From the NCBI RefSeq assembly GCF_000472965.1, contig NZ_AXAU01000005.1, forward strand, positions 248,001 to 312,000: a stretch of DNA of 64,000 nt. The letters run 5' to 3'. Every line of letters starts with the position of its first letter. Position 1 is the first letter of the stretch. The notes under the pieces are model-generated. The model did not search any database. It was not told the origin of the DNA and worked only from the letters and a program-made list of their open reading frames with translations. The stretch comes from Bradyrhizobium murdochi. GTDB taxonomy: Bacteria > Pseudomonadota > Alphaproteobacteria > Rhizobiales > Xanthobacteraceae. The translations under genes were made by a program, and so were the position numbers. Below, in pieces: positions 1 to 8,266 of the stretch.

Positions 1-5
1 CCGGG

Positions 6-1682
6 ATGATGCTGAGCCGGTCCGGTGTCGCGATGGCTGCGACCGCGCTTCCCTACAAGCCGACCAAGGCCGGCGGCGGGGGCGTGCTGAAGCTGCTGTA
101 TTGGCAGGCCATAACCCTGCTCAATCCCCATTTCGCCGTCGGCACCAAGGATCAGGAAGGCTCCCGGATCTTCTACGAGCCGCTGGCGGGATGGGATGGC
201 GACGGCAACCTGGTTCCGATCCTCGCTGCCGAGGTTCCGAGCAAGGAGAACGATGGATTGTCCGAGGACGGCCGCTCCGTGGTCTGGAAGCTGAAACGCG
301 GCGTCAAATGGCATGACGGCATGCCGTTCACGGCCGACGATGTCGTCTTCACCTGGGAATATGCCAAGACACCGGAGACCGCAGCGGTCTCGATTGCCAA
401 CTTCAAGGACATCACGGTCGAGAAGATCGACGACTTCACCGTCCGCCTGACTTTTGCCAAGCCGACGCCGTTCTGGGCCGATGCCTTTGTCGGCAATTAC
501 GGCACGATCATCCCGAAGCATCTGTTCAAGGATTACGTCGGCGCGAAATCGCGCGAGGCGCCGAACAATCTGAAGCCGGTCGGCACCGGCCCTTATCTGT
601 TCGTGGATTTCAAGCCGGGCGACATGCTTCGCGCCAAGATCAATCCCAACTACCACGTTGCCAACCGGCCGCAGTTCGATGAGCTGGAGGTCAAGGGCGG
701 CGGCGACGCGGTATCGGCGGCGCGCGCGGTGCTGCAGACCGGCGAATATGACTATGCCTGGAACATGCAGGTCGAAGACGAGATCCTGCTGAGGCTCGAG
801 GCTGCCGGAAAGGGCAAGGTGAGCATCACTCCGTCAGGCAATGTTGAATTCATCCAGCTCAACTCGACTGATCCCGCGGTCGAGGTCGACGGCGAGCGCG
901 CCAGCATCAAGACCAAACATCCGCTGTTCAGCGATCCGGCCGTGCGCCAGGCCATCAATCTCCTGATCGATCGCACGTCGATCGAGAAACACATCTATGG
1001 CCGCACGGCGCTGGCCACCGCGAACTTCCTCAACAACCCGGAACGCTTCCGCTCGAAAAACACCAAATTCGAGTTCAACATCGAGAAAGCCAACCAGATC
1101 CTCGAGGCCGCCGGCTGGAAGAAAGGCGGCGACGGCATTCGCGCCAAGGACGGCAAGCGGTTGAAGTTCGTGTTCCAGACCTCGATCAATGCGCCGAGGC
1201 AGAAGACCCAGGCCATCGTCAAGCAGGCATGCCAGAAAGCGGGCATCGACGTCGAACTGAAGTCGGTGGTGGGATCGGTGTTCTTCTCCTCCGACACCGC
1301 CAATCCCGACACCTACACGCATTTCTATTGCGACGCGCAGATGTACAACACCACCATGCCGCAGGCCGATCCGCAGTTCTTCATGAACCAATACACGTCG
1401 TGGCAGGTGGCGAACAAGGACAACAAGTGGCAGGGGCGCAATGTCTCGCGCTGGCAAAGCAAGGAATATGACGAGATCTACAAGCAGGTCGAACGGGAGC
1501 TCGACGCAGTGAAGCGCGCGGCGCTGTTCATCAAGCTCAACGACCTCGTCGTGTCGGACAACTACATCCAACCCATCGTCTCCCGCAGCCGTGTCGCCGC
1601 GCTCGGCGGCAAGCTGACCGCGCATATCTCGGGCTGGGACAACGATCTGTGGCAGCTCGCGAGCTGGTACCGGGAGGCGTGA
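6..1682 (+). CDS. ABC transporter substrate-binding protein, family 5 (peptide type), probably 5'-truncated
   Basis: This is a periplasmic binding protein of the oligopeptide/dipeptide SBP_bac_5 family, which delivers peptides or related solutes to an inner-membrane ABC permease. The family signature is visible: an N-terminal lobe with YEPLAGWDGDG, the block WKLKRGVKWHDGMPFTADDV, and a GTGPY segment near residue 195. The length of 558 residues fits the family. The reading frame is open to the left edge (the codon before the ATG is GGG), and the residues after the first Met look like the end of a signal peptide, so the true start is probably outside the window. Permease and ATPase genes are not visible here. 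Substrate cannot be deduced. Confidence 0.85.
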   Translation: MMLSRSGVAMAATALPYKPTKAGGGGVLKLLYWQAITLLNPHFAVGTKDQEGSRIFYEPLAGWDGDGNLVPILAAEVPSKENDGLSEDGRSVVWKLKRGVKWHDGMPFTADDVVFTWEYAKTPETAAVSIANFKDITVEKIDDFTVRLTFAKPTPFWADAFVGNYGTIIPKHLFKDYVGAKSREAPNNLKPVGTGPYLFVDFKPGDMLRAKINPNYHVANRPQFDELEVKGGGDAVSAARAVLQTGEYDYAWNMQVEDEILLRLEAAGKGKVSITPSGNVEFIQLNSTDPAVEVDGERASIKTKHPLFSDPAVRQAINLLIDRTSIEKHIYGRTALATANFLNNPERFRSKNTKFEFNIEKANQILEAAGWKKGGDGIRAKDGKRLKFVFQTSINAPRQKTQAIVKQACQKAGIDVELKSVVGSVFFSSDTANPDTYTHFYCDAQMYNTTMPQADPQFFMNQYTSWQVANKDNKWQGRNVSRWQSKEYDEIYKQVERELDAVKRAALFIKLNDLVVSDNYIQPIVSRSRVAALGGKLTAHISGWDNDLWQLASWYREA

Positions 1683-2118
1683 GAGCGAAACGTCGGATGT
1701 GCCAGGCATTACGGTGACGGTGTCACCGTAATGCCGACGGACTGCCATGGTCCGCCGCCGGCGCGCGGTGGACTGTCGCGCCGGCAGCCGCGACAATGAA
1801 CGCTCTCCTGTTCAGTGCGGCAGATGCGATGTCGAATTGCAGGTGACCTGCATCGCAACTGTTAGCTAGCTCACACGTGAAGGCTGCAGAACGCTGTAGG
1901 CTCTTCACGGTTCGCCGTGAGCGGTAATGCTCCGGCTGCGCAAGCGAATATCGATAGTGCGGACAGCGCGTCCGGCCGGTTGTCACTGGCCGCGACGATC
2001 GGATCATCGTGCCGAAAGGGCAGATCTGGGCCGGCCAATGAGCAGCAAACCGAGGCCGAGGACGCAGCGATCGGCGAAGAGGAAACTGGCAACAGGCACA
2101 CCAACGGGGGAGCGCGCA
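1683..2118. other. gene-free stretch of 436 bases
   Basis: Between the substrate-binding protein and the next gene I see no convincing coding region. It contains the 13-bp inverted repeat at 1706-1734 and a small hairpin with a 6-bp stem and TTCG loop at 1905-1920. Open frames from 1917 and 1927 run through it, but lack a good ribosome site and family resemblance; the frame at 1927 is the upstream extension of the peptidoglycan hydrolase. Confidence 0.5.
1706..1734 (+). terminator. perfect inverted repeat, probable terminator of the substrate-binding protein gene
   Basis: The arms GCATTACGGTGAC (1706-1718) and GTCACCGTAATGC (1722-1734) are perfectly complementary, with a 3-base loop, 24 bases after the stop codon. 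No T-run follows, so it may be a terminator-like or mRNA-stabilising hairpin. Confidence 0.5.
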
Positions 2119-4074
2119 ATGGGTCAAATCGGCAGGTCTACCGACCCCTCAACGGCTGACAATCGCGACGACGTTGCAGGCAGCGAGGTCGCTTCGTTCC
2201 GCTACAACAATCCCGGCGCTCAATATCCGAGCGCCCGGGCCGCGCGCTTCGGCCAGACCGGCTATGGCATCATCGGCGGTGGCCACAAGATCGCGCGCTT
2301 TCCCTCGCCGGTGAACGGCGCAGCCTCGAACTTCGATCTGTTGTCGCGCAGCTATGTCGGCATGCGGATCGGCGAGGCCGGAACGAAGTGGACCGGCGCC
2401 CACGGCTTCGGTGTGCCCGGCTATGACGCGAACGCCATCCTGACAAAGGAGATGGTCGACGATCCCGTGCAGGCTATTGCCCTGCTGAAAGCCATCGCCG
2501 GCCGCGAGTCGGGCAAAGGCAATAACCTGACCGAGGAGCAGTGGCGTCAGGCCCATCGCATGTACAAGGCCGGCAGCGCCGACGCTTTCTTCGACGGTCT
2601 GCCAGCCATAGCCGTTGCCCAGCCGCCCGCAAACGGTGTGCCCTCGGGTGCGGGCCTGGTGCAGCGCGCCCGCGCGCATATCGGCGAGCAATACGTCAAC
2701 ACCCGGGTGCCGAAGGACGATCCGCATTGGCACGGCCCATGGGATTGCGCCGAGTTCGTCTCATGGCTGGTCTATCAGGAGGCCGGCACGCTTTACGGCT
2801 GCGTCGACCACACGGCACAGCCGGCCAAGGCCGATGCCTATACCGGTGCCTGGAAGGCCGACCTCGAGCGGCTGGGAAAACGCGTTTCGGTGGAGGAGGC
2901 GGCGGCGACCGTCGGCGGCATCGTGCTCCGTTATCCGCCGGGTCCGGGCAAGATGGGCCACATCGCCGTATGCGACGGCAATGGCGGCACCATCGAGGCA
3001 AAGGGACGGCGTTACGGCGTGGTGGCCGACACGGTGCATGGCCGCGGCTGGCACACCGGCATCCTGATTCCCGGCATCTCCTATGACAATGCCGCGCCGA
3101 TCAAGGTCAACCCGCCAGCCGTCATCTACGAGGTCGGTGCGCCGAACATGGATATGGCCGTGGTTGCGCGCATCCAGGCGGCGCTGGCCGCCAAAGGCTT
3201 CGATCCCGGCCTGATCGACGGCGAGTTCGGATTGAACACGCAAGCCGCCGTGCTGCGTTTCCAGGAAGCCGAGGGCATGGTCGTCGATGGCGCGGTCGGG
3301 CCGGAGACGGCGGCGGCGCTCGGCATCTCGCTCGGGGCCAAAGCCGCAATGCCTGTCGCGGTGGCGGAGACGAGTCCCGCCGCTGGCGCTCCCGCGCTCG
3401 ACCTGCAGCAACTGCTTCCGCTCATTCTCATGTTGCTATCGAAGGAGAAACCGATGGCCGCCGATCCTGCCAAGCCGGGCCAAGGCCTCGAACTGCTGCT
3501 GCCGCTGATTCTGCAGTCAGCGCTTACCGGCAAGCAGCTCGACATCACGCAGCTTCTTACCGTGCTTGCGACCGGCAAGCCGGCGCCGGCGGTGACGCCA
3601 ATTGCCAACGCACCGGTGCTCGCGCAGCCGGTCAATACCATCCCGGCGCCGGTCGTCTCGCATCCGGCAACGCCGCAACAGCCTGGTGCCGCGGCGCCGG
3701 TCGATCTCATCACCGTGCTGATGCCGCTGCTCTACGAGCGCCTGACCGGTAAGCCATTCCCGGGCACCGAAAAGCCGGACAAGCCCGCCGAGCCGCTCGC
3801 GCCGGCCATGTCGCGGCCGAGCGTACAGCTTTCTGCCGGCATGCTCGGTATCGTCACGCTGCTGCAGTCGGCAGGCATTCTCAATTTGCCCTTCAATCTT
3901 GGAGCGATCGCCGGTCAGGCGCCAACCACAACCGCGCCGGTTTCAGGCTCGACCATGGCGACCTTGATTCCGATCATCACCGGCGTAATCGGCGCCACCG
4001 GCGGCTTCGGCGCGCTGGGTGGGATCGCGTCGAAGCTGTTGGGCGGACTGCTCAGCGCGTTCGGGAAGAAGTGA
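2119..4074 (+). CDS. modular peptidoglycan hydrolase-like protein (NlpC/P60-CHAP-like domain plus peptidoglycan-binding domain)
   Basis: The 651-residue product is predicted to cleave or bind cell-wall peptide. Residues about 20-165 form a glycine/aromatic-rich N-terminal domain I do not recognise with certainty. Residues about 180-325 resemble an NlpC/P60 or CHAP cysteine peptidase: candidate nucleophile C210 in WDCAEFVSWL and candidate base H281 in GHIAVC. Residues about 343-404 are a PG_binding_1 domain (IQAALAAKGFDPGLIDGEFG, then AVGPETAAAL). The C-terminal 240 residues are Pro/Ala-rich with recurring hydrophobic blocks such as LLPLIL. The start at ATG 2119 is preferred because GGGGGAG lies about 8 bases upstream; the frame is open from 1927. 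No signal peptide is evident at this start. Endolysin-like or surface protein are both possible. Confidence 0.7.
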   Translation: MGQIGRSTDPSTADNRDDVAGSEVASFRYNNPGAQYPSARAARFGQTGYGIIGGGHKIARFPSPVNGAASNFDLLSRSYVGMRIGEAGTKWTGAHGFGVPGYDANAILTKEMVDDPVQAIALLKAIAGRESGKGNNLTEEQWRQAHRMYKAGSADAFFDGLPAIAVAQPPANGVPSGAGLVQRARAHIGEQYVNTRVPKDDPHWHGPWDCAEFVSWLVYQEAGTLYGCVDHTAQPAKADAYTGAWKADLERLGKRVSVEEAAATVGGIVLRYPPGPGKMGHIAVCDGNGGTIEAKGRRYGVVADTVHGRGWHTGILIPGISYDNAAPIKVNPPAVIYEVGAPNMDMAVVARIQAALAAKGFDPGLIDGEFGLNTQAAVLRFQEAEGMVVDGAVGPETAAALGISLGAKAAMPVAVAETSPAAGAPALDLQQLLPLILMLLSKEKPMAADPAKPGQGLELLLPLILQSALTGKQLDITQLLTVLATGKPAPAVTPIANAPVLAQPVNTIPAPVVSHPATPQQPGAAAPVDLITVLMPLLYERLTGKPFPGTEKPDKPAEPLAPAMSRPSVQLSAGMLGIVTLLQSAGILNLPFNLGAIAGQAPTTTAPVSGSTMATLIPIITGVIGATGGFGALGGIASKLLGGLLSAFGKK

Positions 4075-4241
4075 GGGAAGGCCGGAGGTTGGAAGAGCAA
4101 ACCTCGGTGCGTCCGCGACGCGCTGTCCGGGAGTTGTGCTCGCCGCTGGTGCCATAACACCTGCGTGGCGATTGAACCTTTCGGTCCACGCCAAGACACA
4201 TCCACGCCTACAATAGTGTTTGCCGCAGGGCGCGTCTTTTT

Positions 4242-4769
4242 ATGGAAGATCCTGCCGTTTTTCTCAGCCGTCTCGCGAGGTTCGCGCTGATACCGATCGG
4301 GCTGCTGCTGCTGCTCGGCGCGGGCTTTAGCGTCTGGAGCACGAAAGCGTGGCTTGCCCGCGCCGTTGAAACACAGGGTACCGTGATCGAGATGCTGCGC
4401 GTGCGCGACAGCGAGAACAAGGGCTATCTCTTTACGCCAATTGTGCGTTTCGACACCATTGACGGCAGGACCGTCGAATTCCAGTCCGGCCTGCGAACCA
4501 ATCCGCCCCTTTACCGCACCGGGCAGGAAGTGCCTGTTGTTTACGATCCCGGCGTGCCGGAATCGGCCGCCATCCTGGGCGTGCTGCCGCTTTGGATGAT
4601 GCCGATCATCCTGGCTTTCATCGGGTCGATTTTCCTGTTCGTCGCAACGGTCATGATCGTGCTGACCAAGAGGGTGGCGCGGGCTCTCGACCAGCCATCG
4701 CATCTCGCGGATGTGGTTGGTTCGCCGGGGCGGAGGCAAGTCGCCGTTCTCAATAGGACACGTTCATGA
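4242..4769 (+). CDS. DUF3592 membrane protein
   Basis: A 175-residue protein with a transmembrane segment near residues 13-35 (IPIGLLLLLGAGFSVWS), an extracytoplasmic beta-rich domain with the DUF3592 pattern (GTVIEM, then YTPIVRF-like FTPIVRFDTIDGRTVEF and VPVVYDPGVPESA), and a second membrane segment near residues 120-145 (MMPIILAFIGSIFLFVAT). The family has no defined reaction. Its TGA stop overlaps the ATG of the downstream caspase-like gene in an ATGA arrangement, which indicates translational coupling. No ribosome site stands out upstream of the start. Confidence 0.75.
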   Translation: MEDPAVFLSRLARFALIPIGLLLLLGAGFSVWSTKAWLARAVETQGTVIEMLRVRDSENKGYLFTPIVRFDTIDGRTVEFQSGLRTNPPLYRTGQEVPVVYDPGVPESAAILGVLPLWMMPIILAFIGSIFLFVATVMIVLTKRVARALDQPSHLADVVGSPGRRQVAVLNRTRS

Positions 4770-6460
4770 TCGCGCTTCCGTTCGCTCATCGGCAGGCCGC
4801 CTGGTCGGGCCATGCCATGGTGCTAGCGCTTGCGCTGATGTTGCCTGGTGCCGGCGCATCCGAGGCCGCACCTTCCGACAATCGCGCAAAGCTCTGGCAG
4901 ACCTGCCAGGCGAACGACGCCGAGGCCGGGCTCACAGCCTGTATGGCGATCATCAACACGCGCGGCATTCCAAAACGCGAGCGCGCTACTGCCTACTACA
5001 ATCGGTGCTACAAGTTCATCATGCGGCACGACTACAGCAATGCACTGGCGAACTGCGACCGGTCACTTGAAGATAACCCATCCTTCGTCGACGCGTGGCT
5101 GAACCGGAGCACGATCCGCAGTGGACTCGGCCAATTCGATCTTGCCATCAAGGACGCCACTCAGGCGTTCGCCATGGCGAACAGCGATTCGGATCGCGCC
5201 GGCGCGCTGCGCAACCGCGCCGCGGCGTTCGTCCGGCGTGGCAACATCGCGGAGAGTCGGGCCGACCTCGACCAGGCGGCCAGGCTGCAACCTGGCGATG
5301 TCTACAATTTCATCAATCAAGCCGACTTCCTGCTGCAACTCGGCCGTCCCGATGAGGCGCTCCAACAGGTTGCGCGGGCTCGCGCCACCCGGGCGACCAG
5401 CAATTTTTCGCAGCAAAAGATGTACTCCGACATTGGCCTGCTGCACGGCAAATCCCTCGTGGCGATGAAGCGCTATTCGGAATCCCTTCCTGTGCTGGGT
5501 GCGCTGCTCAAGATCGACCCGAACAATGCGGAAGCGTTTGCTCTTAAGAGCGTGGCATTGGCCCGAACGAACAATGTCACGGCCGCGCGCGATGCGCTGT
5601 CCACCGCGCGCCGGCTGCCGCTGTCCAGCCCCGACGCCGCCGACGTGTTCCGCGAGGCGGAGCAGCTTGTGCGCGAGGTGGATAGCGCAATGGCGCCGCC
5701 CCGCGGCGAACCGGTCGCGCCGGGCGCAACGCCGTCGCGCGAGCGCAACAATCGGGTTGCGCTGGTGATCGGCAATGCCGCCTATCAGAACGTTTCACCC
5801 CTCAAGAATGCGGGCCGCGACGCCGAAGCGCTGGCGGCGGAATTCGACTCGCTTGGCTTCCGCAAGGTGACGCTGCTGCGCGATCAGACGCGCGAACAGA
5901 TGTTTGCCGCCCTGCGAGCCTTCGCCAGAGAGGCAGAAACGTCTGACTGGGCCGTCATCTATTTTGCCGGCCACGGACTCGAGATGGGCGGAATCAACTG
6001 GCTCGCACCTGTCGATGCGCAGTTGAAGACCGATCGCGACGTGCGCCTCGAAGCAGTGTCGATCGATGAGCTCAGCACCGCGATCGAAGGCGTGCGGGGA
6101 TTGCGGCTCATCGTGCTGGATGCATGCCGGGACAATCCGTTCGCGCCGCAGATGCGCTTCACCAACAGCACGCGCTCGCTCGGAACGGGGCTGGCGCGCG
6201 TGGAGCCCGAGGGCGGGACCATGATCGCCTATGCAGCGAAAGCCGGTCAGGTGGCGCATGACGGGAACGACGACAACTCTCCGTTCATGAAAGCGCTGCT
6301 CAATCGGCTGAAGCAGCCGGGGCTGGAGATCTCCATGCTCTTTCGCTTCGTCCGCGATGATGTGATGGCCGCAACCGGACGGCAGCAGGAGCCTTTTGTC
6401 TACGGCTCGCTGCCGAGCGAGCCCTTTTATTTCCGTACCGCAGCGACAGCTTCGCGGTGA
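4766..6460 (+). CDS. exported caspase-family (peptidase C14) protein with TPR repeats
   Basis: A 564-residue protein with an N-terminal signal peptide (hydrophobic MVLALALMLPGAGASEA, cleavage probably near residue 33). Residues about 60-290 contain several tetratricopeptide-like repeats (for example YNRCYKFIMRHDYSNALANCDRS and WLNRSTIRSGLGQFDLAIKD). Residues about 330-550 form a caspase/metacaspase-like domain beginning RVALVIGNAAY. The candidate catalytic dyad is H403 in IYFAGHGLE and C454 in VLDACRDNPF. Bacterial caspase-TPR proteins have been linked to stress and protein-protein regulation, but the substrate is unknown. It starts on the ATGA overlap with the DUF3592 gene. It is likely active, because both dyad residues are intact. 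Confidence 0.85.
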   Translation: MIALPFAHRQAAWSGHAMVLALALMLPGAGASEAAPSDNRAKLWQTCQANDAEAGLTACMAIINTRGIPKRERATAYYNRCYKFIMRHDYSNALANCDRSLEDNPSFVDAWLNRSTIRSGLGQFDLAIKDATQAFAMANSDSDRAGALRNRAAAFVRRGNIAESRADLDQAARLQPGDVYNFINQADFLLQLGRPDEALQQVARARATRATSNFSQQKMYSDIGLLHGKSLVAMKRYSESLPVLGALLKIDPNNAEAFALKSVALARTNNVTAARDALSTARRLPLSSPDAADVFREAEQLVREVDSAMAPPRGEPVAPGATPSRERNNRVALVIGNAAYQNVSPLKNAGRDAEALAAEFDSLGFRKVTLLRDQTREQMFAALRAFAREAETSDWAVIYFAGHGLEMGGINWLAPVDAQLKTDRDVRLEAVSIDELSTAIEGVRGLRLIVLDACRDNPFAPQMRFTNSTRSLGTGLARVEPEGGTMIAYAAKAGQVAHDGNDDNSPFMKALLNRLKQPGLEISMLFRFVRDDVMAATGRQQEPFVYGSLPSEPFYFRTAATASR

Positions 6461-6644
6461 GGCGGATCAATCGCGGACAGAAAACTCAACACGTCCGAGT
6501 TGGGCACGTAGCTCGTCATGCGGAAAATACAGCCGATGGAGGGACGATGTCGCTCGCTTTGGCCCGTCGCCCTTCGGGCTGTGCCGGGCACGCTTCGTCT
6601 GCAGCGCCGCGGCTGCGCCACGCGTAGCCCGCGAGGGCGAAGCG

Positions 6645-6729
6645 TGGTGCCCCTGGCCGGAATCGAACCAGCACTCCTTGCGGAACTCGATTTTGAGTCG
6701 AGCGCGTCTACCAGTTCCGCCACAGGGGC
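6645..6729 (-). tRNA. tRNA-Leu (anticodon CAA)
   Basis: On the minus strand the sequence folds into a complete class II tRNA. The acceptor arms GCCCCTG and CAGGGGC pair over 7 bp, the anticodon stem CTCGA/TCGAG encloses the loop CTCAAAA (anticodon CAA), a long variable arm follows, and the T arm contains GGTTCGATTCC. The 3' CCA is encoded. It is convergent with the caspase gene and lies in an otherwise gene-free interval. Confidence 0.97.
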
Positions 6730-6882
6730 CTTCGGACGCGAGGCCGTGAGGCCGGTGCGGCGAAGCCGGCGGAATATAGCGGGCGGCGCTTCCGGGTCAA
6801 CCCGCGCGGAAGTGATTGTGGTGTTCTCGACACCTGGGCGGTGGCGGGATAGGAGGCTGATGCCTATTTTGAGCATGAACCC

Positions 6883-7443
6883 ATGCTCCGGAGCACATCC
6901 GTGACGTCAGATGCCCTCCATTCGTCGCACGCGCGCCATCCCGCCGATCCCGTCGTCGTTGCGGCATTGGCGATCGCGGTCGTCGCCGCGGCGACGCTGG
7001 CAGGCGCCTGGTTCTTCCAGCTCGTGCTGGATATCCGCCCCTGTCCGCTGTGCCTCGAACAGCGCTACGCCTATTATCTGGCGGTCCCGCTCAGCCTCCT
7101 GGTCGCCTTTGCCGCCTCGCGCGGGGCGCCGCGGCAGGTGGTGCTGGCCGGGTTTGCGGTGCTGCTGCTCGCGGCGCTCGCCAATGCCTGGCTCGGCGGC
7201 TATCACGCCGGCGTCGAATGGCAATTCTGGCAGGGCCCGACCGATTGCTCCGGCCCGCTGGCCGATCTCGGCAGCGCCGGCACGCTGCTGCAGCGTCTCG
7301 ACACGGTGAAGGTGATCCGGTGCGACGAGGTGCAGTGGCGCTTCCTCGGGCTCTCCCTTGCCGGCTACAACGTGCTGATCTCGCTGGCGATGGCGGTGAT
7401 CGCCGTGTGGGGCATCGTGTCGGCCAAGCGGGCAGCCTCGTAG
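6883..7443 (+). CDS. dsbB: disulfide bond formation protein B
   Basis: An inner-membrane protein of 186 residues that reoxidises DsbA-type thiol oxidases and passes electrons to quinone. Four hydrophobic segments are visible. The first periplasmic loop carries CPLC (after LDIRP), and the second loop carries two cysteines in PTDCSG and VIRCDE, matching the DsbB redox pairs. The start is uncertain: ATG 6883, or GTG 6901, which would give 180 residues. A DsbA-like protein is encoded 5 kb downstream. The stop codon lies inside the arm of a palindromic repeat that begins immediately. Confidence 0.88.
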   Translation: MLRSTSVTSDALHSSHARHPADPVVVAALAIAVVAAATLAGAWFFQLVLDIRPCPLCLEQRYAYYLAVPLSLLVAFAASRGAPRQVVLAGFAVLLLAALANAWLGGYHAGVEWQFWQGPTDCSGPLADLGSAGTLLQRLDTVKVIRCDEVQWRFLGLSLAGYNVLISLAMAVIAVWGIVSAKRAAS

Positions 7444-7535
7444 GGTGGGCAAAGGCGCGATAGCGCCGTGCCCACCATTCATCATCGAGCACGCTTCGTG
7501 ATGGTGGGCACGCTTGCGCTTTGCCCACCCTACGA
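7439..7535. repeat. palindromic intergenic repeat, GTAGGGTGGGCA type
   Basis: Arms CGTAGGGTGGGCAAAGGCGC and its near complement GCTTTGCCCACCCTACG lie at the two ends, with further internal pairing (GTGCCCACCAT with ATGGTGGGCAC). A second copy with the same arms is at 58003-58091 and a related one at 49170-49251. Confidence 0.8.
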
Positions 7536-7924
7536 ACTCCGAGCTGATTTGCCGGGCGCGCAAGCGCAATCTCGATGCACCGCTGCGACAGATCAACAGG
7601 GGTGGGCAAATCACTTCTGATTTTCCGAAATCGTGTCAAGCCCGGGAATCAAAAATATTCCGCTTTCGTTCTTACCCAAATCAGTCGCATAACTCCGCCC
7701 GTCTCACCGCGGATGAGGGGCGCTTCGCGATCGTCACGAACGTGCGGTGAGATGCGGTGGACGCTGAATGCGCAAGACGTAGGCGCAGGAAGCGTACGGC
7801 GAAGTCGTGTGGTTCTGATGCCGCGGTGCTGGCATTAAGTCCTTTGGAAGCGAAGCTTCTCGGGGGCGACGGTGGCAAGAAAGCCGTTCGCCGGGAAGAG
7901 CACGAAGTAAGCCGTAAAGCCATT

Positions 7925-8036
7925 GCGCAGGGAAGGCCGGAGTGTTTCCGCTGAACCTGTATGCTCGTGTGCGTTTTTCTTTGCGCACTTTGCACACGAG
8001 ACCGCGGGTGCAGCGCGCACCCGGTCTTCCCTGCGC
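7925..8036 (+). ncRNA. candidate structured RNA or repeat, three-helix junction
   Basis: GCGCAGGGAAGGCC (7925-7938) pairs with GGTCTTCCCTGCGC (8023-8036) over 14 bp including one G-U. It encloses CTCGTGTGC/GCACACGAG (7964-7972 with 7992-8000) and CGGGTGC/GCACCCG (8005-8011 with 8017-8023; one base is shared with the outer helix). The nesting suggests a folded transcript. The strand and transcription are unknown; a non-transcribed repeat is the alternative. Confidence 0.4.
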
Positions 8037-8114
8037 CCTCTGATCAAGCGGGCGGGAAGTTAGTAGTAAACCTCGGGCAGTTCATGTCGCGAGATCGCGA
8101 ACTCGTATTCAGTG

Positions 8115-8238
8115 CGTCGTCCCGGCGAACGCAGGGACCCATAATCACAAATGCGGATTGGGACATGAAGCCGGAGCCGCGATCCCGTCGACAATCGCGA
8201 GCGGTGGCTATGGGGCCCTGCGTTCGCCGGGACGACGA
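8115..8238. repeat. palindromic intergenic repeat, CGTCGTCCC-GGGACCCA type
   Basis: Left arm 8115-8141 (CGTCGTCCCGGCGAACGCAG, then GGACCCA) is complementary, with one mismatch, to the right arm at 8212-8238. The copy at 53626-53753 shares both arms but has an unrelated centre. Confidence 0.8.
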
Positions 8239-8266
8239 GTGGATAGGCCGCAAAAATCGACCTCGT

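Larger units (their letters stand above)
7536..8266. other. gene-free stretch with dispersed-repeat-like sequence
   Basis: No credible protein gene is present over about 730 bases. Short Arg/Gly-rich open frames (for example 7757-7954) look like translations of a non-coding repeat rather than genes. The stretch holds a foldable element at 7925-8036 and a second palindromic repeat at 8115-8238. I recall similar sequence recurring in Bradyrhizobium genomes, which would need a search to confirm. Confidence 0.5.

Noticed and set aside
834..1796. 320-residue leftward open frame opposite the substrate-binding protein
   Set aside because: Arg/Val/Asp-rich composition, no family resemblance, and it is fully antisense to a clear family member; a typical shadow in high-GC DNA.
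7757..7954. 65-residue rightward frame in the 7.5-8.0 kb gap
   Set aside because: Looks like a translation of a dispersed repeat; no ribosome site or domain.
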